A program made the position numbers and the translations under genes. From Gongronella butleri (lineage: Eukaryota > Mucoromycota > Mucoromycetes > Mucorales > Cunninghamellaceae), in contig JAIWZP010000026.1 of NCBI GenBank assembly GCA_025201375.1, positions 62,001 through 126,000 of the forward strand: a DNA stretch of 64,000 nucleotides, read 5' to 3'. The notes under the pieces are model-generated. The model did no database searches and was not told the origin of the DNA. It saw only the letters and a list, made by a program, of their open reading frames with translations. Positions 10,219 to 19,932 of this stretch are shown piece by piece. Every line of letters begins with the position of its first letter. The first letter of the stretch is position 1.

Positions 10219-10219
10219 T

Positions 10220-10900
10220 TTGAAAATCACGGAATTTTCCAAGGGGTGCAGTCGAGCTCTTGAAAATGGTGAAATTTAGGGCCTCATCGCCACGCTGCTC
10301 ATTTTATAGGTTGAACACACCCCATTCACCGGCGAAAATCAAATAAAAACCTGGGGTGCATCGACTGGTTGTCGCGAAAAATGGAATTTACTTCTTTTTT
10401 TCGCCTCAAGGAAAAGTTGACGAAAATTGACCGCCGAGCCATGAAACTGAAACCATAGGAAAGAGCGCGATCTGTTGCGTATGTGGCTATCGATGATCAC
10501 TGCAAAAATGAAATTTTACGCGGAATAATCGCGAACAAACTCTTTGCGGAGAAACTTGGACGCGTGATAAACCGCGTCAGTCGTAGGATGACACGCGTCT
10601 CTCCCTTATCAAATACATGCATCTGGTGTGTCTCTTTCAAACGGACGCGTCGGCGTGGCTCTATGGATGCGTTTTGCAGGCGCAATTCGCCGTTGAAATT
10701 TAATCTAAAATCGCCAATTGTTCGTCATCCATCACGTGGATCGCCACTCTTTTTTGTCATTTTCATGGTTTCGCCATGCGGTCCTAACCTGGTGCAAGTT
10801 TGGCGTGAATATGGAGACCTGATTCTCCAATTTTCGTATTGAGGGCTCGCGATGGCCAAATTATGATTTGCACGTGGCGTGCTGCCAATGACGTTTAAAA
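10220..10900 (+). repeat. Dispersed repeat R1, copy 1 (right part)
   Basis: Non-coding sequence nearly identical to 15272-15900, and matched in inverted orientation by 51840-52550. Landmarks are the CAAGGGGTGCAGTCGAGCTC segment, GACGCGTGATAAACCGCGTC and AATTTAATCTAAAATCGCCA. The left ~70 bp of this copy lie before 6060, across the DIRS insertion. No long open frame is seen, so it is more likely a non-autonomous mobile or subtelomere-like repeat than a gene. Confidence 0.8.
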
Positions 10901-11204
10901 GCTAAAAGTTGCGTTCCTCTCGGATTTGTAGTGTCCCTTTTCGCATTGTGGTGCGTGCCGGGGCATCACCGTGCCGTGTTGGTGACCCACAAGCCAAGTT
11001 TTCTCTTGAAAACAGCCATTCATAATAACTGCTCCACAAAGCCTTGCTCAAATGGCTCCAAATTTAAACGAGACGATGTCGGCAACAAAAAAAAATATGC
11101 TCCATGTCAAGTTTTTGTGGCAGTCAATTAGTGCAAATTTGCAACGATACGTGAAATGTGCACGTTGGTCCAAAAAAACGCATGAGTGGCCATTTGGCCT
11201 TGTT

Positions 11205-11830
11205 TTACTCGTGCGGAATGAGGGGTAAAAGAGGTGCAAGCACTCCTGAGCGCCTAATTGGCTGATGCAGCAACGCCCTGGTCACGTTGAGTAAGCCGGA
11301 TTCAAAGGCCGCGGGCGCGCCGGGATCAAGCATGGATGTGAATGTCCTTCGCGTCGTGCACCCCGGCGCCATGGGATGCTCAATCAACCTCTCCACATGA
11401 AAATTGATGGCGTCTGCCGCGCCCGTGATCTGAACGACGCGTCAACAAGCTCGTGAGTTGAACGTTTTGTCATTTTTTATTTTTACGTGTAGCGATGCGT
11501 GATTTGACAATTCATCACTGACAAACAGAATATTGCCTCCGTCGTTGCACCAATTGCGCACCTATTTGTCGATAATGACACCTGTCAGTGCATAAAAACA
11601 GTACAAAAAAAAACTTACCATATTGCGTGCGTCATTAAGCGGTGGGAGTCTGTCGTGCTCAACACGGATACAGGGATCTTGTGAGTCGCTGGCGTCTTCC
11701 CATGTACACGATTGCTTACCTTTGAGTGATAGACAAAAGGCGGGAATTCCGGTACGCTGAGCATGATTTGACGGATGGTCTTGTCAATGATCGGATGATA
11801 CCAGAAGCTTTGATCCGTGAATCTCAGTGG
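11205..11830 (-). pseudogene. Unrecognised gene remnant, copy 1
   Basis: Protein-like exons with plausible splice sites read leftwards: a segment with FWYHPIIDKTIRQIML and VPEFPPFVYHSK (about 11828-11720); an exon reading DPCIRVEHDRLPPLNDARNM followed by GTAAGT (about 11680-11622); an exon reading VRNWCNDGGNILFVSDELSN (about 11565-11490); and a tail exon INFHVERLIEHPMAPG ending about 11205. The WCNDGGNILFVSDE strand looks like the core of a Rossmann-like or amidotransferase-like fold, but I do not recognise the family. The 5' end is cut off where the SR copy B begins. A second, more damaged copy lies at 16232-16600. Confidence 0.5.
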
Positions 11831-12492
11831 TCGCCAGGCATCTTGGCAAAGCGCACGCGTAATAGCTGGTGATCAAGCTTGTAACCATCATAATCCTCCA
11901 TGGCATCTTGCGCATCTGCCAAAAAGTTGAAAAAAAAGCGTCAGTCCATGCCATTTTTACGACTTGCTCGCGATCACCCTAGAAAGCTTTACCTCTTCTG
12001 TCCTAGAAATTGCAGGAACGAAAAATAAAAATGGAGAAAAATGAGCCAATGACACTCCATTTGCGCGCACTTTTTTTTTTTTTTTTTTTTTTTCTTTTTT
12101 TTTTTTTGTCAAGCAAATTACAAAGAATTCCACGAAGCCATAATCCGCCTGTATACAAGAAATTGGGAAAATGGGAAGCTGAGTCGGTTGCCAGGGTCAA
12201 GCGTGACGGGAAAAAACGACGATTTTTTGGAACGTACGCCGAAAAATGCAACAAACAAGCGCCCGCCCACCAAACGACGACGACGCCCAGTGTCACCCGC
12301 GTGTTCTTACCATGATCATCACATCAGCCGCAGGACCACAGCGTCAAAAAAGATCCTTCAGATCGCGAACACGCACGGAGCGGGCGATATTTCCTAGAAA
12401 AAAAAATCCAATAAGCACCCAAGTTTTCGTCTTTTGGTGCACTTGCATCGCATTTTAAACTTACCCATGTACAGACGGTTTCTCTGGCGCAT
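11822..12492 (-). pseudogene. Truncated SR-protein copy B
   Basis: Matches the first five exons of the SR gene (RRM only) and stops short of the zinc knuckles and RS tail. The equivalent of exon 2 carries a TGA (12344-12346 on the plus strand as TCA) where the parent has TCA serine, so the RRM cannot be translated. Equivalents of exons 1, 3, 4 and 5 remain recognisable, for example the RNP1 exon and KLDHQLLRVRFAK. It still diverges from lipase B and may survive only as that gene's promoter. Confidence 0.88.
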
Positions 12493-12837
12493 AGATATTA
12501 GATAACAAAGAAGAAGGAGAAAAAAAGAAAGAGAAGGAAAGAAGAGAAAAAGGGCAACAAAAAGAAAGGAAAAAAAAAAATAAGGTTTGCCTTGTCGGGC
12601 TCTTCGCGAGCAGCCTCCCTCTTCCCTGTCGTACACGTTGCCGGCTCTCAGATCTCTGGTTACACAAACAAGCCAGATCATACAAAAAGGGCCAAATGCC
12701 GAGAGCGCGTCTTTTTTTTTTTACGCCTGTTTCATTTTTTCTTTCATTTTCTTTCGTTTCTTCTTGAAATCTCTTACCCCATCCACTTTTTACACGCTTT
12801 ATTTGATTTTTTTTTATCTCGTCCCCTCTCTATCACA
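12493..12837. promoter_or_regulatory. Divergent promoter copy B
   Basis: Copy of the 3163-3509 region between the broken SR copy and lipase B. It keeps the A-rich and T/C-rich tracts of copy A. Confidence 0.5.
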
Positions 12838-14760
12838 ATGGATTCACCGAATAATCGCGTCAATGAGATTCGCGATCGCCATAGGCAGTCGCTCTATGGG
12901 CAATACGTGCGGAGCATGCTGGCCAACTTGCTGTTGACGTCGTATTTTAATTGGACCATGATATTTTATGCTCCTTTTAGCGCCATTGCCACGCTCGTCG
13001 CGTACCCGACCCTCATGATTGCCCTCTTTTTCCTCGAGGTCATACTCAAAATCTTGCTCGAGTATCTCGGTGGCGCAAGGCTGCTCAAATCATGGAGCCG
13101 AAAATACGGAAAAGGTAAAAAACACGCAGCCAATGGTCGATTTTGCGCAGCCCGCATGACTGATTTCTTTAAAAATTCATGACAAAGGCCTCAGCATGAT
13201 CAATTGGGGTAAGTGGCCATGCCATTTGCATATGGAAAAGTGGAGGACGACGACGATGTGCGCCCGATAACATGTGCCAATGGGGGTGCCCATCCTTTTT
13301 CTTTTTGGAAAATCAATAGGTTCGCCACCATGGCTCCTTTCGGGCGATGCTGCGCGCAAAATCAAAGCATCGTTGCCTCTTTTGGGCATGCCCGCTAGCA
13401 CACAAGAAGGTGACGGGCAAGACGAACGCTATCGCGTTTTCGACATTACCATTGCACAGACCATGTCCCATCTGACTGCGCTCGTGTATGAGCGCGACGG
13501 CGATTTGGTCAAGCTCGCCCACGACGTGTACATGGAGCGATCGAAACCGAATGGCGACGTCAGCGCGGCCACCAAAGCTAAGATGGGACAGCTCATCAGG
13601 GATTCCGAAAAGACTATTCGAAACACTGCACAACGCTGGGGCTTGCGCTTTGAAGGTAAAAAGAAGAACAATCCGGGGCCAAACCACATGGTGTGTGTGC
13701 GTGTGGGGAGTAGTTAAAATGTGTCACGCAACACAAAATCGGCATTAACCAAGCCAATTTCCACAGGCGTCACGGAGTTAAAGTCCTTGGGTGGCACCTT
13801 TTGTGGTATTTTTTGGTCCGAGGTCCATCCCTTTATCGTCGTTTGCTGCAAGGGCACCACGCCGACCAATTATGAAGGTACAGGAAGAAAAATGGGCAAA
13901 AATGGGGGGAAATGGGGGGAAAAGAGGCCAATGGTGTTTTTTTGAAAGAGTTTCTCGTTGACTGCACGATCGAGCGCAGCGATGCACGGCCGTATTTGTT
14001 TGGCGCCGCCCACCAGGGGTTTTACGACGCGATTTTCCCAACGGGAGACGAGCCGCATGACGAACGCAACCCGTACCAGGCAATTTTGGACGCGATTCAT
14101 GCCAAGGCCAAGGAACATCACGCGGGGGCCAACGTGCAAGTTTGGGTGGCGGGCCACTCGCTCGGTGGTGCCCTGAGCTCCATGCTGTTTGCGCGGTGGA
14201 TCAAGAGTCCCAATGATTTGCGCAATGGCCTGACGCTGCGCGACTGCTACGCGCTAGGGGCCCCCGCCGTGGGTGACGCCACCTTCGCCTCGGAGTTCGC
14301 ATCGTACAGCCACTTGTCCATCACACGCAATTGCTCGCTGTGGCGCGTTGTCAACCAGTACGACATCGTTAGCCGCGTCCCCGTCGGCCTCGACAACCGC
14401 GTCGTGCAATTCGCATCCAAATGGGACTTTTTCAATTACGCCCACGTCGGCAACCTCATCTACATCCCGCCACATTTAAACAACCGCCACACAAGGGACT
14501 CACAAGGCCCGCTCGTCGTCAAAGGCCCCCGAGTGCGCATCGTCGCCTCAAACATCGATCTGGACGGCGACGACGACGACGCCACACTGTCCTCAGGCAC
14601 CGAGACCAACAATGGCGACGCTAAAACAGAGCCAAACCGCGCCATCATTAACCCCATCCATCTCTTGGAGCGCTTGTACCCGCGTGGTATTGGCTGCCAC
14701 TTCCCGAGTCAATATGATTTGAACTTGGAAAAGGTGCGCGCTTTCTATCCGCCCAACTGA
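12838..14760 (+). CDS. Membrane-anchored class 3 lipase, array copy B
   Basis: Coding exons 12838-13114, 13320-13655, 13767-13877, 13949-14760; 511 aa. It has the same architecture as copy A: hydrophobic N-terminal anchor (FYAPFSAIATLVAYPTLMIALFFLEVIL region), linker, then Lipase_3 domain with GHSLGGALSSMLF, YDIVSRVPVG and NYAHVGN. The N-terminus is shorter than in A because the arginine-rich repeat is partly missing. Near the C-terminus an acidic stretch LDGDDDDATLSSGTETNNGD differs from copy A. All splice sites are conserved and the frame is intact, so it is probably functional. Confidence 0.87.
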
Positions 14761-15209
14761 GCATTGCAAAAAAAAAAAATAATAAATAAAAGTGAGTATC
14801 ATATGTCTTTTTTTCTATGCACACCTTAACGCGTTTTTTTCTCTTGTTTTTATTTTTGTTACACACATGACCATGGAAACTTTTATGTAATTCAGAGGAG
14901 GACCAAGGAGCCGGCCACGACTCGCCCTTATTTGTAAAAAAAAAAAAAAAGAAGACGCGGTATCATTATCATTTTGTGTCTGCCACAACACTGCGATGCT
15001 CATGATTAGCAAGTGTATGCCAGGGGGCCACTCCAATGTGATGTGAAATGCAAATGGGCATAGTGGACTACTCACTCGTCGAATGCCAGGCTTCAAGCCG
15101 CTCCATTGTCGCAATGGAAGGGTATTTGGTGTTTTTTTTTTTATCCATCTGTGGAAAATACACAATAAACAAGGACCTTTTGTCCATTATACAAAGAATC
15201 CCAAGCTTT
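14761..15209. other. 3' flank of lipase B
   Basis: A/T-rich sequence homologous to 5524-5990. No gene seen. Confidence 0.55.
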
Positions 15210-15900
15210 AGGCGTTTAATGAGCCCACCCCTACGTTGCTGCGATCCCTGGAGGGAACGCAATCATGAATTTTGAAAATCACGTATTTTCCAAGGGGTGC
15301 AGTCGAGCTCTCGAAAATGGTAAAATTTAGGGCCTCAGATCGACACGCTACTCATTTTATAGGTTGAACACACCCCATTCACCGGCGAAAATCAAATAAA
15401 AACCTGGGGTGCATCGACTAGTTGTCGCGAAAAATGGAATTTGCCTCTTTTTTTCGCCTCAAGGAAAAGTCGACGAAAATTGACCGCTGAGCCACGCAAC
15501 TGAGATCGTCGGAAAGAGCGCGATCTGCTGCGTATGTGGCTATAACGACTACTACAAGAATGAATTTCAGGCGGAATAATCGCGATAGCGGAGAAACTTG
15601 GACGCGTGATAAACCGCGTCAGTCGTCGGATGACATGCGTCTCTCCCATATCAAATCCATGCACCTGGTGTCTCTTTCAAACGGACGCGTCGGCCCGGCT
15701 CTATGGATGCGCTTTGCAGGCGCAATTCGCCGTTGAAATTTAATCTAAAATCGCCAATTGTTTGTCATCCATCAAGTGGATCGCCGCTCTTTTTTGTCAT
15801 TTTTGTGGTTTCCCATGCGGTCCTAACCTGGTGCAAGTTTGGCGTGAATATGGAGACCTGATTTTTCGATTTTGGTTTTGAAAGCTCGCGAGGGCCAAAT
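15210..15900 (+). repeat. Dispersed repeat R1, copy 2 (uninterrupted)
   Basis: Uninterrupted relative of copy 1. AATCATGAATTTTGAAAATC at 15261-15280 is the empty counterpart of the DIRS integration site. Similarity to copy 1 continues rightwards through the flank (CACAAG...TTTCTC..GAAA) up to the gene remnant at 16232. Confidence 0.85.
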
Positions 15901-16231
15901 TTTGATTTGCACGTAGTGTGCTCCCCACGACTTTTGACAGCTACTGTAAACGCTGAATTCCTCTGGGGTTTGTAGTGGTTCTTTTCGCATTGTGATGCGT
16001 GCCGGGTTGGTGATCCACAAGTCAAGTTTTCTCCTGAAATCAGCCATTCATAATAACTGCTCCACAGAGCGTTGCTCAAATAGTACCAAATTTAAACGAG
16101 ACGGCGGCGGCAACAAAAAAAAAATGCTCCTCGTCAAGCTTTCGTGGCAGTCGGTTAGTACAAAATTGAGATGACTCATGAAATGTGCACGTAGGTCCAA
16201 AAAAACGCATGCTTGGCCGTTTGGCCTTGTT

Positions 16232-16600
16232 TTACTCGTGCGGACCGAGGGGTAAAAGAGGTGCGAGCATCCCTGGGCGCCTAATTGGCTGATGCAGCAA
16301 CGCCCTGGTCACGTTGAGTAAGCCGGATTCAAAGGCCGCGGGCGCGCCGGGATCAAGCATGGATGTGAATGACTTTCGCGTCGTGCACCCCGGCGCCAAT
16401 GGCTGCTCAATCAACCTCTCCATATGTAAATTGATGGCGCCTGCCGCGCCCGCGATGTAAACGACGCGTCAACAAGCCTGTGACTTTAATATTTTGTCAA
16501 TACGTGTAGCGATGTGTGATTTGACAATTCATCACTGACAAAACAGAATATTGCCTCGGTCATTGCACCAATTGCGCACCTATTTGTCGTTGGTGACGCC
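16232..16600 (-). pseudogene. Unrecognised gene remnant, copy 2
   Basis: Homologous to 11205-11570. The tail exon is kept (LAPGCTTRKSFTSMLDPG in the longest open frame) but the GGNILFVSDE exon has an extra T, so its frame is broken, and the more upstream exons are missing. It ends at about 16618, next to the truncated SR copy C. Confidence 0.55.
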
Positions 16601-16621
16601 TGTCAGTGCATAAAAATAGAG

Positions 16622-17039
16622 AAATGAGCCAATGACACTCGATTTGCGCGTGTTTTTCAAGCACATCACAAAGAATTCCACAAAGCCATAGTCCGCTTTT
16701 CTGCATGAATTTGAGAAAATGAGACGTTGATTCGATTGCCCGGGTCAGACGTGAAGAAAAACGGCGACTTTTTGCACGTACGTCCGAAAATGAACAAGCA
16801 AGCGCCTGTCCACCAAACGATGACGACGCCCATTGTCACCTGCGTGTTCACCATGATCATCACATCAGCCACAGAACCACGGCGCGAAAAAAGATCCGTC
16901 AGAGCGCGAACGCGCACGGAGCGGGCGATATTTCCTAGGAAAAAAAAAAAAAAGTCCAATAAGCGCCCAATTTTTCGTTTTTGGTGCACTCGCATCGCAT
17001 TTTAAAACTTACCCACGTACAGACGAGTCTCTGGCGCAT
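16622..17039 (-). pseudogene. Truncated SR-protein copy C
   Basis: Only the equivalents of SR exons 1-3 remain. Exon 1 has lost one base (MRQR then a shifted frame). The exon 3 acceptor CAG is displaced by extra bases. Exon 2 still reads NIARSVRVRALTDLFSRRG. It is more degraded and shorter than copy B. Confidence 0.85.
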
Positions 17040-17383
17040 AGGTTACTAGATAACAAAGAAGAAGGAGAGAAAAAAAGAAGAAAAGGAGAGAACAGTGGCA
17101 AAAAAAAAAAAAAAAGTGAAACAAAATGGCAAGGCTTTCCTTGTCGAGCGTTTCGCGAGCAGCCTACCCTCTTCTCTGACATACACCTTTGCCGACTCCC
17201 AGATCTGTGTCACACAAACAAGCCAGCTAGTAACATACAAAAAGGCCAAATGCCGAGAGCATGTGCTTGGCCCCTCTTTTCTTTGCCCTTGTTCCTTTTT
17301 TTTCGTTTCTTCTTGAAATCCTTCCCCCTTCCACCACTTTTTCGACGTTTTGATTTTTTTTGTCCAGTCCCCTCTCTATCGCA
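17040..17383. promoter_or_regulatory. Divergent promoter copy C
   Basis: Copy of the 3163-3509 intergenic region, between the SR relic and lipase C. Tract composition is conserved. Confidence 0.5.
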
Positions 17384-19383
17384 ATGGCTTCATCGCGTAA
17401 TCGCCATGATGGGCACCATAGACGCGTCAATGAGCTTCGCGATCGCGGCCATCGATGCTTGGGTCGCCAAGGGCGCCATAGACAGTCGCTATACGGGCAA
17501 TACGTGCGGAGCATGCTGGCCAACTTGCTGTTGACGTCGTATTTCAATTGGACCATGATATTTTACGCTCCTTTTAGCGCCATTGCCACGCTCGTCGCTT
17601 ACCCGACCATCATGGTCGTCCTCTTTTTCCTCGAGATTATCCTCAAAATCTTGCTCGAGTATCTCGGTGGCGCAAGGCTGCTCAAATCATGGAGCCGAAA
17701 ATACGGAAAAGGTAAAAAACACGCAGCCCAATGGTCGCTTTTGCGCAGCCCGCATGACTGATTTCTTTAAAAATTCATGACAAAGGCCTCAGCATGATCA
17801 ATTGGGGTAAGTGGCCATGCCATTTGCATATGGAAAAGTGGAGGACGACGACGATGTGCGCCCGATAACATGTGCCAATGGGGGTGCCCATCCTTTTTCT
17901 TTTTGGAAAATCAATAGGTTCGCCACCATGGCTCCTTTCGGGCGATGCTGCGCGCAAAATCAAAGCATCGTTGCCTCTTTTGGGCACGCCCGCCAACACA
18001 CAAGAAGACGAGAACCAAGAGGAAGGGCCACGCTATCGCGTTTTCGACATTACCATTGCACAAACCATGACGCATCTGGCGGCACTCGTGTATGAGCGCG
18101 ACGGCGAACTTGTCAAGCGGGCCTACGACATGTACATGGCGCGGTCGCAACATAATGGCGACGTCGACGCGGCCACCGAGGCTGAGATGGAAAATCTCAT
18201 CTGGCAGTCTGAAGAGACCATTCGAGCCATTGCACAACGCTGGGGCTTGCAATTTGAAGGTAAAAAAAAATCCAGGGCAAACCACATGGTGTGTGTGTGG
18301 GGGGGGATGGTCCGTGGGGTAGTTCAAAAGCATCATGCGACACAGAACCCGGCGTAACCAAGCTATTTTTGCAGGCCTCACGGAGTTAAAGTCCTTGGGC
18401 GGCCCCTTTTGTGGCATTTTTTGGTCCAAGGATCATCCTTTTATCGTCATTTGCTGCAAGGGCACCACCCCGACCAATTATGAAGGTACAGGGAAAAAAT
18501 GGGCAAAATTGAGCAAAATTGGGAAGAAATGGAGGGAAAAAAAGATACCACAATGGTGATTTTTTTTTGAAAAGAGTTTCTCGTGGACTGTGCGATCCAG
18601 CGCAGCGATGCACGGCCGTATTTGTTTGGGGCCGCACATCAGGGGTTTTACGACGCAATTTTCCCCACGCGAGACGTGCCGCACGACGACCGCGACCCGT
18701 ACCAGGCAATTTTGGACGCGATTCACGCCAAGGCCAAGGCGTATCACGCAGGGGCCAACGTGCAAGTGTGGGTGACGGGCCATTCGCTTGGTGCAGCCAT
18801 GAGCTGCCTGCTTTTTGCGCGGTGGCTCAAGAGTCCCAATGATTTGCGCAATGGCCTGACATTGCGCGACTGTTACGTGATAGGAACCCCCGCCGTGGGC
18901 GACGCCACCTTCGCCGCGGAATTCGCATCGCACAGCCATTTGTCCATCACACGCAATTGCTCTCTGTGGCGCGTCGTCAACCAGTACGACGTCGTTAGCC
19001 GCGTCCCCGTCGGCTACGATAACCGCGTCGTCCAATTCGCCTCCCAATGGGACTTTTTCAATTACGTCCACGTCGGCAATCCCATCTACATACCGATACA
19101 CTTGAACAACTGCCACCGAAACGACCCACAAGGTCCGCTTGTTGTCAAAAGCGCCCGAGTGCGCATCATCGCCTCAAACATCGATCTGGACGACGACGAC
19201 GACGCCACACTGTCCTCAGGCACCGAGACCAACAATGGCGACGCTAAAAAAGACGCAAAACGCGCCATGTTTAACCCCATCCACCTCTTGGAGAGCTTGT
19301 ATCCCGCAGCCCTCCGCTGCCACATCCCCAATAGATACGATGCCAACTTGGAAAAGGTGCGCGCTTTCTATCCGCCCAACTGA
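17384..19383 (+). CDS. Membrane-anchored class 3 lipase, array copy C
   Basis: Coding exons 17384-17711, 17918-18259, 18375-18485, 18575-19383; 529 aa. It keeps the arginine-rich N-terminus of copy A and the hydrophobic anchor. In the Lipase_3 domain the nucleophile motif is GHSLGAAMSCLLF instead of GHSLGGALS, the only copy with a changed residue after the nucleophile elbow. The Asp region reads YDVVSRVPVG and the His region NYVHVGN. The frame is intact, with phase-consistent introns. Divergence around the elbow could reflect a different substrate, but this is inference. Confidence 0.87.
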
Positions 19384-19932
19384 TCATTGCAAAGAATAAA
19401 AGTGATTGTTGCTTCTTTTTTTTTTTTACACACATCATGACGCGTCTTTTTGTTTTCTTTTTTACGAGCAACAACATGTGGTATTTTTCTACATGCCATC
19501 ACCATTCACCATTGTATTTAATTCAGAGGAGGGCCAAGAAGCCGTACATGTGTCGCCCATGTTTGTAAAAAGACCAGATGGCATTGCCATATATGCCTGT
19601 CACAACACTGCAATGCATATTATATGCCTAAAAGGAAATTTTGCCTGCGCCATTGTCACGCCTCGCCCCCCCCCATTTTTTTATCGTCTCTAAAACTTTT
19701 GAGATGTTTTATTTTCTTTGGAAGAGGAAAAAAAAAAAAAGACCAGCCAAACTACAAAAACGTGTATCAAAAATAGAAAAAAAGAAAGGAGAGCTTGAAA
19801 TAAGCATAGCGGTGCGAGCAATGGGGAGCCATCAAGAGGAAAAAAAAAAAAAGCAGGCGGAACAAGTAGAAAGGGGGGATACGTGGCAAAAGAGTTTAAA
19901 AAAATTGGAAAAAAGGGAGAGGAGAGTGTCAT
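19384..19932. other. Intergenic between lipase C and SEC31 3' ends
   Basis: Convergent 3' ends. The left ~250 bp keep similarity to the other lipase flanks. The rest is A-rich, non-coding sequence. No gene seen. Confidence 0.5.

Larger units (their letters stand above)
6061..10219 (-). mobile_element. DIRS-like tyrosine-recombinase retrotransposon, 4159 bp
   Basis: The element reads on the minus strand as gag-like, RT/RNase H and tyrosine recombinase, the DIRS order. No methyltransferase ORF was seen. It has inverted terminal repeats (about 6102-6203 against 10114-10218), a longer left end, and an internal complementary region (6263-6346). That region equals the reverse complement of the left end joined to that of the right end, the hallmark of DIRS circles. 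Comparison with the unfilled paralogous site near 15271 gives exact limits: GAATT at 6056-6060 is followed by the element, then TTGAAAATC. There is no target-site duplication, as expected of recombinase integration. It interrupts an R1 repeat copy. An RT frameshift suggests this copy is not autonomous. Confidence 0.93.
2545..19640. repeat. Tandem array: three SR-5'-end/lipase units
   Basis: The SR 5' exons, the divergent promoter and the whole lipase gene occur three times in the same order. Lipase starts are at 3510, 12838 and 17384. After removing the 4159-bp retroelement the unit spacings are about 5.2 and 4.5 kb. Lipase 3' flanks also match, for example the TTTAATTCAG...GGGCCAA-like segment near 5690, 14890 and 19520. 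Edges are approximate. The left edge is where SR copy B loses similarity (equivalent to about 2545). The right edge is where the downstream flank similarity fades. Confidence 0.88.

Noticed and set aside
11460..11600. Remnant exon as oligosaccharyltransferase OST48/WBP1
   Set aside because: Only the GGN-hydrophobic-strand resemblance supports it. Neighbouring exons do not fit that family.
12838..14760. Lipase copies B and C as pseudogenes because of the TGA after FFKNS
   Set aside because: That stop lies in intron 1. With the correct junction both frames are open to the normal C-terminus.
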